DNA from: CAYRNC01 sp964425645
GTDB taxonomy: Bacteria; Bacillota; Clostridia; Peptostreptococcales; Anaerovoracaceae
DNA length: 64,000 bases
Assembly: GCA_964425645.1 (NCBI GenBank)
Contig: CAYRNC010000001.1
Span: forward strand, 1-64,000
Direction of reading: 5' to 3'
This document shows, piece after piece, positions 24,068 to 33,192 of the stretch. Positions within the stretch are counted from its first letter, which is position 1. Each line of letters begins with the position of its first letter. The translations under genes were made by a program, and so were the position numbers. The notes beneath the pieces are model-generated. The model was not told where the DNA came from, made no database searches, and worked only from the letters and a program-made list of their open reading frames with translations.

Positions 24068-25447
24068 ATGGCTGTATCTCATGTTTATGCGGTGCCTCAT
24101 CCGCCGCTGATAATTCCCTCTGTGGGAAAAGGGCAGGAAAAGAAAATACAAAGGACCATAGATGCTTATGAAAAAGTGGCAACGGAAATTGCTGAAATTG
24201 GACCCGATACCGTTATTATTGTTACACCCCATTCTGCACTTTATAAGGACTATATTCACATTTCGCCCGGGAAAAATGCCTCCGGGGATTTTCATCGTTT
24301 TGGAAGTCGGGTGACTTTGGATACTGTTTATGATCATGAATTGGCGCTGGAAATCGGGAGGGCTGCGGACAATGAAGGGATTCCTGCGGGCCCTTTGGGA
24401 GAAAAGGACAAGTCCTTGGATCACGGTTTCCTTGTACCATTTTGGTTCATAAATCGTTACTGCAAAAGCATAAAAACGGTAAGGATATCTGTTTCCGGCT
24501 TATCGTATCTTCAGCATTATCAATTTGGTAAATGCATAGCCGGGATCGCAGATTCTCTGGATCGAAGGGCTGTGCTGGTAGCAAGTGGAGATCTTTCCCA
24601 CAGGCTTTTGGATGAAGGCCCCTACAGTTATGCCCATGAGGGACCTGTATTTGATGAGGCGATAACTGAAGCTTTGGCTCGGGCAGATTTTCTGAGCATG
24701 CTGTCTTTTGATGAAGGGTTTTGTGAGGCCGCAGGTGAATGCGGACTGCGTCCTTTCCTTGTTATGGCCGGCTGTCTTGACGGTAAAGCCGTTGAATCGG
24801 AGCTTTTATCATACGAAGGTCCTTTTGGAGTCGGTTATTCTGTGAGCAGATTTAAAGTTCTTACCTTCGATGGCAGCAGACATTTCGACCGCATTTTTTT
24901 AAATGGCCTAAAAGAGGAGATAGAAGGGATTAGGAAGGGTGAGGATGAATATGTCAGCCTTGCAAGGGCTTCATTGGAATCATATATCCTTCATAAAAAG
25001 AAAATAAGGGCTGTCGATCTTCCCGCATCCTTAACCGATCAAAAAGCCGGGGTTTTCGTAACTTTAAAAAAGGGCGGATGCTTAAGGGGATGCATAGGAA
25101 CAATTTCTGCAACAGAAGATTCTGTAGCCATGGAGATTATAAATAATGCCATAAGCGCGGGGACAGGGGACCCGAGATTTGATCCTGTAACCGCTTCGGA
25201 ATTACCGGATATTATATACAGCGTCGATATCCTCGGGGATCCCGAACCCATCGCTTCCATGGATGAACTTTCCCCTGACCAGTATGGAGTGATTGTAAGC
25301 AAAGGAGCGCGAAGGGGGTTGCTGCTGCCCAATTTGGACGGGATAAAAACCCCTAAACAGCAGGTAGAGGTTGCTTTGCAGAAAGCCGGGATAAAAGTTC
25401 ATGAAAATTATAAGATGGAGCGGTTCAGGGTGGTGCGTCACACATGA
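24068..25447 (+). CDS. AmmeMemoRadiSam system fusion protein (Memo-like + AMMECR1)
   Basis: A 459-residue fusion. Residues 1 to about 265 are a Memo-like domain of the class III extradiol dioxygenase fold (VPHPPLIIP, TPHSALYKDY, DHGFLVPF, VASGDLSHRL). Residues from about 285 to the end are an AMMECR1 domain (GVFVTLKKGGCLRGCIGT, DPRFDPVTASELPDI, GLLLPNLDG). These are the 'B' and 'A' proteins of the widespread but uncharacterised AmmeMemoRadiSam system. The ATG at 24068 follows GGGAGGCGAG. The radical SAM partner starts inside its stop codon (ATGA). The biochemical role is unknown; a joint modification reaction is the usual hypothesis. Confidence 0.9.
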   Translation: MAVSHVYAVPHPPLIIPSVGKGQEKKIQRTIDAYEKVATEIAEIGPDTVIIVTPHSALYKDYIHISPGKNASGDFHRFGSRVTLDTVYDHELALEIGRAADNEGIPAGPLGEKDKSLDHGFLVPFWFINRYCKSIKTVRISVSGLSYLQHYQFGKCIAGIADSLDRRAVLVASGDLSHRLLDEGPYSYAHEGPVFDEAITEALARADFLSMLSFDEGFCEAAGECGLRPFLVMAGCLDGKAVESELLSYEGPFGVGYSVSRFKVLTFDGSRHFDRIFLNGLKEEIEGIRKGEDEYVSLARASLESYILHKKKIRAVDLPASLTDQKAGVFVTLKKGGCLRGCIGTISATEDSVAMEIINNAISAGTGDPRFDPVTASELPDIIYSVDILGDPEPIASMDELSPDQYGVIVSKGARRGLLLPNLDGIKTPKQQVEVALQKAGIKVHENYKMERFRVVRHT

Positions 25448-26268
25448 TTTGTAAAATATGCCCCCACGCCTGCGATATAGAGGAAGGCAGTGTCGGTTTT
25501 TGCGGAGCAAGGGAAAATCGGCAAGGTGTGATTACAGCAAAGAATTACGGCGAGGTTACAGCGATTAATTTAGATCCGATAGAAAAAAAGCCTTTGTATG
25601 AGTTTTATCCCGGGAGCTTAATACTTTCTGTGGGAAGCTATGGCTGCAATTTGAGGTGTTCATTTTGTCAGAATTACAGAATATCCATGACGGATCAAAA
25701 CGCAATGCAATCCTGTATGCGCATAAATCCAAGGCAGTTGATAAACAGGGCGAAACAATTGAAGGCAAAAGGAAATATCGGGATAGCTTATACCTATAAC
25801 GAGCCGCTGGTAGGATATGAATTCGTTATGGATACTGCAAAACTGGCAGAGGCGGAGGGCTTGAAAAATGTCATTGTGACAAACGGTTATGTGGAGGAAA
25901 AACCGTTGAAGGCACTACTTCCCTATATTGATGCACTCAATATCGATTTGAAAAGTTTTTCCGACGACTTCTACAAAAAAATAGAAGGAGATTTAGAAAC
26001 GGTAAAAGGCAGCATTATGCAGGCTGCCGGGGTTGCACACGTAGAAGTAACCACCTTAATAATTCCTGAAGAAAATGATAAAGACGAAGAGATGTATGAC
26101 CTTTCACGGTGGCTGGCCTCGGTTGATAAAAAAATCCCCTACCATATATCCCGTTTCTTCCCGAATTATCTTATGAGCGGCAGCAAAGCGACGCCCCGGG
26201 AAACTATGTACAGACTGGCTAAAATCGCAAAAGAATCCCTTTATCACGTATATTTAGGGAATATGTGA
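25444..26268 (+). CDS. amrS: AmmeMemoRadiSam system radical SAM enzyme
   Basis: A 274-residue radical SAM enzyme related to pyruvate formate-lyase activases. The CX3CX2C cluster motif is CNLRCSFC, near residue 73. An N-terminal CKICPHAC...GFCGAR set of cysteines looks like a further metal site. IGIAYTYNEPLVGYEF, VTNGYVEEKPL and IDLKSF follow the family pattern. It overlaps the fusion gene by 4 bases, so the pair is coupled. The 3' end overlaps the convergent metallophosphoesterase gene by 15 bases. Confidence 0.9.
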   Translation: MICKICPHACDIEEGSVGFCGARENRQGVITAKNYGEVTAINLDPIEKKPLYEFYPGSLILSVGSYGCNLRCSFCQNYRISMTDQNAMQSCMRINPRQLINRAKQLKAKGNIGIAYTYNEPLVGYEFVMDTAKLAEAEGLKNVIVTNGYVEEKPLKALLPYIDALNIDLKSFSDDFYKKIEGDLETVKGSIMQAAGVAHVEVTTLIIPEENDKDEEMYDLSRWLASVDKKIPYHISRFFPNYLMSGSKATPRETMYRLAKIAKESLYHVYLGNM

Positions 26269-27186
26269 TTTTAACTTGAGGAAATAATCATTTAGTTTCA
26301 CAGGGCCAAGAAGGATTTCCCTGCCTACGTATAGCGTTCCGTCCATCCTGGTAAGGTAACACCACTTGACCAGTAAAATTGAACCCTCCGTAATTTCAAT
26401 GGCCGTAATGCATCTTTGATGAACAGAGCTGCCTGAATTGAAATATGGGATATCCTCAGGTGCAGAAAACGTTGAGCGGTGAGTATGCCCGGCTATCAAC
26501 ATTTTATTCTCTTTCTTCGACCATCGGGATAAAATGATCTCAACCCACCTTTTTCGTTTGTGATTTTTAGCTGCACTTGTAGGGTTGTTTATTCCGATCA
26601 TTTCTAGGGGTCTCCAAAGATAGCGCACCATAATGCGGCTTATTTTCCAAAGCCTGTCGTTTAGGAAATCTGCCTGATGACCGTGAAGCAAGAAAATTTC
26701 ATCTTCTGTATCTTCATACTTAAGAATGAGTCCTTCGTGAAAAGTTATTCCCGGAAACAATGGCACAATTCTTTTTTCACGTATATCGTAATACTCCCAT
26801 AGATTGTTGCGGATAAAGTATTTGTTTCGCTTAACGATGTCATGGTTCCCGTAAACGGAATAAAATCGATTCGATTTATAAAATAGGGCCAAAAGCCAAA
26901 AAATCGGATTGTAAACCTCAATTATATCGGACATTCTTTTGTTTTCCCAAAGTTCGTCGCCGTCGCCGAGTTCAATATAGGTGAAATTATGAAAATGATA
27001 TTTGTTTAATGCGGCAAAAAACAGGTTCTGATTCTTTGAAAAATTATCTGCATAGTCCCCGTTGCCCCGGTGACAATCACTCATAATCACATATTTGGAA
27101 TCGTCGTTGAAAGTTATTTTATATGCATCCCGATATGTTTCGGAGATGCGTTTGAAGGCATATTTTTCCCATATTTCCATCATCAA
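26254..27186 (-). CDS. Calcineurin-like metallophosphoesterase (paralogue 2)
   Basis: A 310-residue paralogue of the protein at 7672-8637, with the same motif order: SDCHRGN (D37, H39), GDGDELWE, YGNHD, LLHGHQADFLND and GHTHRS. Metal ligands are intact, so it is probably an active phosphoesterase of unknown substrate. Its first ATG overlaps the stop of the upstream DUF4474 gene (ATGA), with GGAG 5 bases before it, giving a two-gene operon. The link with a membrane-anchored partner may place it near the membrane, which is inference. Confidence 0.85.
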   Translation of the reverse strand: MMMEIWEKYAFKRISETYRDAYKITFNDDSKYVIMSDCHRGNGDYADNFSKNQNLFFAALNKYHFHNFTYIELGDGDELWENKRMSDIIEVYNPIFWLLALFYKSNRFYSVYGNHDIVKRNKYFIRNNLWEYYDIREKRIVPLFPGITFHEGLILKYEDTEDEIFLLHGHQADFLNDRLWKISRIMVRYLWRPLEMIGINNPTSAAKNHKRKRWVEIILSRWSKKENKMLIAGHTHRSTFSAPEDIPYFNSGSSVHQRCITAIEITEGSILLVKWCYLTRMDGTLYVGREILLGPVKLNDYFLKLKSHIP

Positions 27187-28037
27187 ATCTCCTTTACCGC
27201 CTTTTTTAGATTTATAGCTGTTTTATAAAGGCCCGGAGCTGTTTCCCTAAGAGAGGCAATCTTTTCGGGAGCTGTTTTGTATTCCTTAGTCAGCCGGAGA
27301 TATTGACAGCATAATATTTGATTCTTTTTTTGCATGGGCTTTTCTATGACAGGTGTTCTGGAGAAGGGCTGGGGCGACAGGGGGTAATTAAATCGGAACC
27401 ATGCAGTACTTCCAATAACTTTAATGTTTTGTTCGGTGTAGCCTGTCTTTCTAAGACTGGAAACAAAGGCGTCGCACATATCCTGGTTAAGCAGTGTGAT
27501 TCTGACATCCACGGACAGCTCGTTCGGGTTTGAAAATTCACCTAGAAGAAAACCTGTAAGCCACCAGTGTCTGTCTTTCCTGATAAAAAGAATTTTTTCA
27601 TTCTTTTTAATCCTGCAGATCATGTGGAGCTGATCTTGCTCCTTGGCGCTTTTGTAAAAATCATCCTTAGATCTATCATCTTTAGTATAAATGCCGATTT
27701 CGCAGCCTGTGGCGATTCCATATTGGCCTTTCCATAACTCAATGAGCCATTTTCTGCCGCCGTAATCAAAATAAACAGGCTCGCAGTCGATTATCATACC
27801 CATAAGCGCTGCAGCTTCGTCATAGATGCGACTGTAGCCGAAGTTTTTTTGCCAGGCATCTTTTCGCGAATAAAATATATTCTGCTTGGAATCGTAGGCA
27901 TAGCCGGCATCTTTGATGATCTGTTCCAAGGGAATGTCGGATAAATCCCTGTCTTTTCTTGATCTAGAGGCTGCAAGTATCAAAATCACTGCCGCAACAG
28001 ATAGAATCAATATCAATTCCGGCGTGGAAATGTTCAT
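27183..28037 (-). CDS. DUF4474 membrane-anchored protein
   Basis: A 284-residue protein with one N-terminal membrane segment (about residues 8-24), then a soluble DUF4474 domain recognisable from AGYAYDSKQNIFYSRKDAWQ, a FGYSRIYDEAA segment and FDYGGRKWLIELWKGQYG. No function is known for this family, which is common in Clostridia. AAGGAGC precedes the ATG. It is co-transcribed with, and overlaps, a metallophosphoesterase gene, and is divergent from the electron-transfer locus. Confidence 0.8.
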   Translation of the reverse strand: MNISTPELILILSVAAVILILAASRSRKDRDLSDIPLEQIIKDAGYAYDSKQNIFYSRKDAWQKNFGYSRIYDEAAALMGMIIDCEPVYFDYGGRKWLIELWKGQYGIATGCEIGIYTKDDRSKDDFYKSAKEQDQLHMICRIKKNEKILFIRKDRHWWLTGFLLGEFSNPNELSVDVRITLLNQDMCDAFVSSLRKTGYTEQNIKVIGSTAWFRFNYPLSPQPFSRTPVIEKPMQKKNQILCCQYLRLTKEYKTAPEKIASLRETAPGLYKTAINLKKAVKEI

Positions 28038-28058
28038 GCGTTGCTCCTTAGTTCAAAC

Positions 28059-28104
28059 GTGGTCATTTACTACCACTATATTCTTTGGGTATATATTGTG
28101 TTAA
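28059..28104 (-). promoter_or_regulatory. Promoter and operator-like repeat for DUF4474 operon
   Basis: On the minus strand TTAACA (28104-28099), 18 bases, TATAGT (28080-28075). The perfect repeat GTGGT/ACCAC (28059-28063 and 28072-28076) overlaps the -10 edge and the expected transcription start, a common place for a repressor site. Confidence 0.45.
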
Positions 28105-28313
28105 AGTACGGGAAGGTTGTTTAACCGCAATGGCATTGCCAATTAACGAGTTTAATCGTTTGCTGCAAAATAAAAAAGCAAAAAGGGGTAGATATGCGGC
28201 TGATTAATATTCAATCATTAGGGTATAGTAAAGTAACGGTCCGGCGTGGCCTTAAACGAGCGGGAACGTTAAAAAACCAACAGGATCGTTAAATTTAAGA
28301 CTTTCTTAGGCCC
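28105..28313. other. Non-coding part of the 335-base divergent intergenic region
   Basis: No coding sequence was found between the DUF4474 operon and ndh2. Apart from the two promoters there is a small inverted repeat, AACGA (28145-28149) and TCGTT (28156-28160), and two CGTTAAA copies near 28267 and 28288. These might bind a regulator of the electron-transfer locus. No full Rex-type site was recognised. Confidence 0.3.
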
Positions 28314-28342
28314 TTGACAATGCAAACGTCTTTTGCGACAAT
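28314..28342 (+). promoter_or_regulatory. Promoter for the extracellular electron transfer locus
   Basis: A perfect TTGACA (28314-28319), 17 bases, then GACAAT (28337-28342, four of six consensus bases). It lies 31 bases before the ndh2 ATG, whose AAGGAG ribosome site is clear. Confidence 0.55.
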
Positions 28343-28372
28343 GGTATAGATATTTTTATTAAGGAGATTAAA

Positions 28373-30334
28373 ATGGGTACAAAAATTGTAATCGTAGGTG
28401 CAGGATATGCAGGAATTTTAACTGCTAAAAAACTTGCAAAAAGATTCAGGAAAGATGACTCTGTTACAGTTACAATAATCGATAAGAATCCTTATCATGC
28501 TATGTTGACAGAACTTCATGAAGTTGCGGCAAACCGCGTGGATGAAGAAAGTATTCGGGTCAGCCTGAAAAAGGTGTTTGCCGGCCGGAAAGTCAATGTG
28601 GTTCTTGATACTATTACTTCTTTTGATTTCGACAAGAAAAAAATTGTAGGCAAGAATGACGTCTACAAGTATGACTATCTGATCCTTGCAGCGGGATCAA
28701 AACCGACATTTTTTGGGACTCCGGGGGCGGAGGAACACGCTTTTAAGCTGTGGTCATATGACGATGCAATAGTAATAAGGCATCATATATTAAATGTTTT
28801 CAGAAGGGCATGTAAGGTTTCAGACCCCAAAGAACGTAAAAAACTGCTTACATTTTTTATAGTCGGCGCCGGGTTTACCGGGGTTGAAATGGCAGGAGAG
28901 CTTGCCGAATATGTTCCTATAATCACTGATAAGTTCGAGATAGATCCAAAAGAGGTATCAATTAACATAGTGGATATATTGGATAGGACTATTCCGAATT
29001 TGCCCCCCGAGCTTTCGGTGAAAGTCGAAAAGCGGTTGAGAAAGATGGGGGTAAACTGCATTTTAAAAACAGGTGTGTGCGGTATAGGGGCTGATTATGT
29101 TGAATTGAAACAAGGAGATGTATGCACTCGCCATAATACATATACGGTTATATGGGGGGCCGGTATAGAAAGTGCCGATATTACGGGGGAGGCGGCTAAG
29201 GTTCTCGAATCCGCTGCCAGAAACCGCATAAAAATCGATCCCTACCTTCGCTCCGTGGATAACGAAGATGTCTTCGTCATTGGGGACAACATGCTTTATA
29301 TTCCGGAAGGGGAGGAAAAACCCGTTCCACAGGTGGTGGAGAACTGCGAACATAGTGCGGCAACCTGCGCCTATAATATTACCTGCCTGATCAACGGCAA
29401 GGGGGAAATGAAAGAATACAGGCCTTCCTTCCATGGCTTTATGGTATGCATCGGAGGGCGCTACGGAGTCGCCCGGGTGGGCTTGCCTGATCATATGATA
29501 AATTTGCCTTCATTTCTGGCCATGTTAGCTAAGCATTTAATAAATGTTGTTTATTTTGTTCAGGTGTTAGGCTGGAATAAGGTATGGAGTTATCTTAAGC
29601 ATGAGTTTTTTACAATACGCCACGGCAGAAGTTTTGTGGGGGGTCATTTTTCCAATCGCACGCCAAGTTTTTTGCTAGTACCCCTACGGATATGGCTCGG
29701 TTCTGTGTGGCTGTTTGAAGGAATAATGAAAGGGGTGGAGGGTTGGTTCTCCGACCCTAAATTAACGGAGTTTTTTGGCGGTGCAAATGCCTGGTATGAT
29801 ATGATAATATCCGGGACTGCAAACGGATCCGACGCCGTTTCATCGGCAACCGCCGCAGCAGGTGAAGAGGTTGCAGAAGCCGTTGGTACGACGATAATTA
29901 ACTGGGATTTTTTTGGGGTCTTTCAGGCCTTTTTCGTAAGCGGGAAAACTTTATCTGAATCTGCCATAGGTGATTATGCTTTTAAATTGAATGTTCCGCT
30001 GATGGATTGGTTTATCGATAAATTTGTTCTGTCGGGAGATTCGATGCAGATATTTATGCAATCCGGTATCGTTGCAGCGGAGATATTGATCGGACTTGCA
30101 CTGATAGGAGGGCTGTTAACATTCCCGGCTGCGGCTTTCTCCCTGGTTTTACAATTTATGTTTCTATGCACCACAGGGCTCTATCTGGGCACCTTTTGGA
30201 TGGTCTTTTCCGGCATAGCGATCCTCATCGGGGGAGGCAGAACGTTTGGGCTTGATTACTATGCAATGCCTGCCTTGAAAAGATGGTGGAAAAAAGTAGG
30301 GATAGCGAGAAAGCTGTATATTTATAATGACTAA
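28373..30334 (+). CDS. ndh2: Type II NADH dehydrogenase of EET locus (Ndh2)
   Basis: A 653-residue membrane flavoprotein that should oxidise NADH and reduce membrane quinone without pumping protons. The N-terminal FAD-binding motif VGAGYAG (about 7-13) and the NADH-binding motif VGAGFTGVEMAGE (about 163-175) are both present. NDH-2 features such as NPYHAMLTELHE and the VFVIGD FAD contact are clear. From about residue 436 there are several membrane segments (DoxX-like, PLRIWLGSVWLFEGIMKG) beyond the ~400-residue soluble NDH-2 core, as in the Listeria EET Ndh2. It is first in a seven-gene locus and overlaps dmkB by 8 bases. High confidence in family, good in EET role by context. Confidence 0.9.
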   Translation: MGTKIVIVGAGYAGILTAKKLAKRFRKDDSVTVTIIDKNPYHAMLTELHEVAANRVDEESIRVSLKKVFAGRKVNVVLDTITSFDFDKKKIVGKNDVYKYDYLILAAGSKPTFFGTPGAEEHAFKLWSYDDAIVIRHHILNVFRRACKVSDPKERKKLLTFFIVGAGFTGVEMAGELAEYVPIITDKFEIDPKEVSINIVDILDRTIPNLPPELSVKVEKRLRKMGVNCILKTGVCGIGADYVELKQGDVCTRHNTYTVIWGAGIESADITGEAAKVLESAARNRIKIDPYLRSVDNEDVFVIGDNMLYIPEGEEKPVPQVVENCEHSAATCAYNITCLINGKGEMKEYRPSFHGFMVCIGGRYGVARVGLPDHMINLPSFLAMLAKHLINVVYFVQVLGWNKVWSYLKHEFFTIRHGRSFVGGHFSNRTPSFLLVPLRIWLGSVWLFEGIMKGVEGWFSDPKLTEFFGGANAWYDMIISGTANGSDAVSSATAAAGEEVAEAVGTTIINWDFFGVFQAFFVSGKTLSESAIGDYAFKLNVPLMDWFIDKFVLSGDSMQIFMQSGIVAAEILIGLALIGGLLTFPAAAFSLVLQFMFLCTTGLYLGTFWMVFSGIAILIGGGRTFGLDYYAMPALKRWWKKVGIARKLYIYND

Positions 30335-31301
30335 AGAAGTACAAAGTAATGAAACTGTAACGTATACGTTTGACGAAGCCTTTGAACAGGTCAAAAAGGA
30401 AGTGGTCAGGGTTTTATCCTCTTCCCCTGTCATTGTTCGTGAATATACAAAGCATTTAACCAAGACCGAGGGCAAATATGTTCGGGCGATTTGTGTGTTG
30501 ACCTGTGCTATGGGCGAGAATGACAGGATTTGTGTCAACGCGGTAAAGCTGGCCGCAGCCGTGGAAATACTACATCTTGCCACATTGGTTCACGATGATG
30601 TGATAGACAATGCCGATTTTCGCCGCGGCAGGCCGACTTTACAAAAAAAATACGGTAAAAGAACTGCTGTTATCTGCGGCGATTATCTCCTCTCCCTGGC
30701 ATTGAACCTTGCGAGCGATGTCACGGGAAAAGAGGAATACCGAGAGCTAAAAATGCCGAATTATGTGAGCAGAATTTGCATGGGCGAACTCTCACAGCAT
30801 ATTAACAACGGCAATTACAATCTCGGTGTTTATGACTATTTAAAGATTATATCGGGAAAAACTGCGGCGCTGTTTGAGGCATCGTGTTTCGGGGGGGCGG
30901 CGCTGATCGAAAAAGACAGACTGCTATTAAACCGCTACGGCAGGTTTGGCCGCTATATTGGCATGATCTTTCAGCTTACGGATGATTGTATGGATTTTGA
31001 GGCTACTGTAATCACCGCTAAAAAACCGGTTCAATCGGATTACGAACATAATGTGATAACCCTCCCGCTGATTCACGCGTTCAGGTCTGTCGAAGGTTTA
31101 AAAGAAAAGGCTGAAAAAGGCCGGTTGACGAGAGAGGATATAAACGATACGGTAGAAAAAACAGGCGGTCTGCTGTATACCCGCACCTTGGCAAAAAAAT
31201 ATGATAAGAAAGCTTTGAATTTGCTAAATGAGCTTGATCTTACTGCAGAAAAGAGAAAAAGTCTCGAAGGGGTTCTTAAAAAAGCATATCGGGTTTTTTA
31301 A
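30327..31301 (+). CDS. dmkB: Polyprenyl diphosphate synthase of EET locus (DmkB)
   Basis: A trans-isoprenyl diphosphate synthase of 324 residues that should make the isoprenoid tail for demethylmenaquinone. The first Asp-rich motif is LVHDDVIDNADFRRG (about residue 90) and the second is QLTDDCMDFE (about 217). GDYLLSLAL and the KTA motif (SGKTAALFEAS) are also present. The ATG lies inside the end of ndh2. It is followed directly by the UbiA-type prenyltransferase, matching the DmkA/DmkB pair of the Listeria EET locus. Confidence 0.9.
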   Translation: MTKEVQSNETVTYTFDEAFEQVKKEVVRVLSSSPVIVREYTKHLTKTEGKYVRAICVLTCAMGENDRICVNAVKLAAAVEILHLATLVHDDVIDNADFRRGRPTLQKKYGKRTAVICGDYLLSLALNLASDVTGKEEYRELKMPNYVSRICMGELSQHINNGNYNLGVYDYLKIISGKTAALFEASCFGGAALIEKDRLLLNRYGRFGRYIGMIFQLTDDCMDFEATVITAKKPVQSDYEHNVITLPLIHAFRSVEGLKEKAEKGRLTREDINDTVEKTGGLLYTRTLAKKYDKKALNLLNELDLTAEKRKSLEGVLKKAYRVF

Positions 31302-31321
31302 TCTTTGGGAGGAAGTTGAAA

Positions 31322-32221
31322 GTGATAGCACGATTTCTTTCATTTACTGAGATCCAAACGAAAATTACAAGCATTTTTGCTTTTTTTATGGCTTTTGCTT
31401 ACCTGCTTTACAGGGAACATTCTTTAAATGTTAAATTAACCGGGATATTTTTTGCCTCAATGATCCTTTTAGATCTAGCCACAACTGCAATAAACAATTA
31501 CATCGATACAAAAACAAACGATAAAGAGCTGCCTTTTAAGCGTAAAAAGGCTTTGATCATCTTGCTTATTTTGCTGCTCAGCAGCATGGTTTTGGGCCTT
31601 TATTTGGTCTGCCTTACTGATTTGCTCGTTCTTCTTTTGGGCGGGTTGTGTTTTCTGTGCGGTATATTTTATACCTTCGGCCCGGTGCCCATTTCAAGGA
31701 TTCCCCTTGGTGAGATATTGTCAGGATTGTTCTACGGGTTCTTTATTCCGTTTTTGTTCCTTTACATTAACATGCCGCCCGGCACCTATGTTGAATTTGA
31801 ACTGGCGCCGGAGTTTGTTGCAATTAAAATCCGTTTCATTTCATGTTTTACGGTAATTCTTTTGTCGGCAGCTCCTTTTCTTTCGACGGCAAACATTATG
31901 CTGGCGAACAATATCTGCGATATGGACAAAGACATATCCGTGAAACGATTTACGCTGGCGTATTATTTACAGGGCAAGGCTTTAGGACTTTTTGCATGGA
32001 CATATTATGCGGTGTATCCGGCAACCATGCTATTGGTAGCGATGGGAGCCCTGCACCCGGTAAATCTTCTTTTGCTGCTGACCGTAATTCCGGTGAAAAG
32101 AAACATAAATATATTTTTAAAAATGCAGGATAAAAAGCTTACATTTCCCGTATCAATTAAAAACTATATCATAATCGTGGGGACGGACATTCTTTTGATT
32201 GGTTTGTCGGGGTTTCTGTAA
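31322..32221 (+). CDS. dmkA: UbiA-family prenyltransferase of EET locus (DmkA)
   Basis: An integral membrane prenyltransferase of about 299 residues with roughly eight hydrophobic segments. It should attach the polyprenyl chain to 1,4-dihydroxy-2-naphthoate, giving demethylmenaquinone. The NNYIDTKTND motif (first Asp-rich site) and the NNICDMDKDI motif (second) are both visible. GTG at 31322 is favoured because GGGAGG ends 9 bases upstream; TTG at 31316 is in frame but only 3 bases away. It lies between dmkB and the NusG-II-domain gene on the same strand. Confidence 0.88.
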   Translation: MIARFLSFTEIQTKITSIFAFFMAFAYLLYREHSLNVKLTGIFFASMILLDLATTAINNYIDTKTNDKELPFKRKKALIILLILLLSSMVLGLYLVCLTDLLVLLLGGLCFLCGIFYTFGPVPISRIPLGEILSGLFYGFFIPFLFLYINMPPGTYVEFELAPEFVAIKIRFISCFTVILLSAAPFLSTANIMLANNICDMDKDISVKRFTLAYYLQGKALGLFAWTYYAVYPATMLLVAMGALHPVNLLLLLTVIPVKRNINIFLKMQDKKLTFPVSIKNYIIIVGTDILLIGLSGFL

Positions 32222-32239
32222 ATTTGAAATGGACTTGAA

Positions 32240-32623
32240 ATGAAGTATTTTAAAAAGACTGATCTGTTGATTATAGCGGCGCTCGTTTTAATCAGTGTGA
32301 TTTCATATGCGGTATACATGGCTTTTTCCGACAGCAATTCATCTGTCGCTGAAATTTACTGTTACGGAGAATTGGTGCATACGGTTGACCTTAATCGCAA
32401 GGAAGATCAAACATTCTCCATACCTGAAAACCCCAATGTGATTTTTCATTTGTATGAAGACGGGGGTATTTGCTTTGAAAAATCTGATTGCCCTGACAAA
32501 GTATGTATAAATACGGGCATACTTCGAAAAGGAGGGGAATTCGCCGCCTGCATACCAAACGGTATACTATTGAAGATTAAATCCAAAAAAAATGATGAAA
32601 CGGATATTATCGTCGGAAGATAG
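32240..32623 (+). CDS. eetA: NusG domain II membrane protein of EET locus (EetA)
   Basis: A 127-residue protein with one N-terminal membrane anchor (about residues 8-27) and an extracytoplasmic NusG domain II-like beta domain. The motif ICFEKSDCPDKVCINTG (Cys at about 79, 84 and 89) and FAACIPNG are typical of this domain and could bind a cofactor or metal. EetA with EetB is proposed in Listeria to connect the quinone pool with the surface flavoprotein. It is followed closely by eetB. Confidence 0.85.
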   Translation: MKYFKKTDLLIIAALVLISVISYAVYMAFSDSNSSVAEIYCYGELVHTVDLNRKEDQTFSIPENPNVIFHLYEDGGICFEKSDCPDKVCINTGILRKGGEFAACIPNGILLKIKSKKNDETDIIVGR

Positions 32624-32636
32624 GAGCTTAAATACG

Positions 32637-33164
32637 ATGAAGACAGTGAGGACGGCAAATAAGTTAAGCAGGACACACCAAATTGTTTTGACGGGGTTGA
32701 TTTTTTCAGCGGCCTTGGTTTTATCCATTGTAGAAAACATACTGCCCCCGCTTCCTCTTGCCGTGCCCGGTGTGAAATTCGGTCTATCCAATATTGCAGT
32801 CATGTATGCGCTGTTCTTTCTTGGGCCGAAACAGGCGTATATAATAGGGATTTTAAAGGCATTCTATGTTTTTATTACAAGAGGTTTTGTGGCCTTTTCC
32901 CTTAGCCTGGCCGGAGGGCTGTTCTCAATTACTGTTATGCTAATACTGTTATTGATCTGCAAGGAAAGAATTACATATTTAATAATAAGCATTTTTGGTG
33001 CAATCTCTCACAATACGGGACAATTTGTTGTGATTATGGTTCTTTATTCGGGTATGAATATATGGGTATACCTCCCAATATTAGTGATATCGGGGATAAT
33101 TGCGGGAATAATAACTTCAACACTATTGCGGTTTATTCTACCGGCACTTAAACGGCTGGTTTGA
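32637..33164 (+). CDS. eetB: Gx transporter-family membrane protein of EET locus (EetB)
   Basis: A 175-residue membrane protein with five to six hydrophobic segments, of the Gx transporter family that is often mislabelled heptaprenyl diphosphate synthase component I. The signature VPGVKFGLSNIAVMYALFFLGPKQA and the SHNTGQF segment are clear. The ATG at 32637 is chosen for AGGAG at 32622-32626; the longer frame from 32592 overlaps eetA. Directly after eetA and before the duplicated lipoprotein gene, this matches EetB of the Listeria EET locus. Confidence 0.85.
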   Translation: MKTVRTANKLSRTHQIVLTGLIFSAALVLSIVENILPPLPLAVPGVKFGLSNIAVMYALFFLGPKQAYIIGILKAFYVFITRGFVAFSLSLAGGLFSITVMLILLLICKERITYLIISIFGAISHNTGQFVVIMVLYSGMNIWVYLPILVISGIIAGIITSTLLRFILPALKRLV

Positions 33165-33192
33165 TAAAAATATATTTTATCGGAGGAGAAAA

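Noticed and set aside
28081..28140. Rex-type redox operator upstream of ndh2 (TTGTGTTAA)
   Set aside because: Only half of the palindrome is present; the right half does not match TTAACAA at the needed distance.
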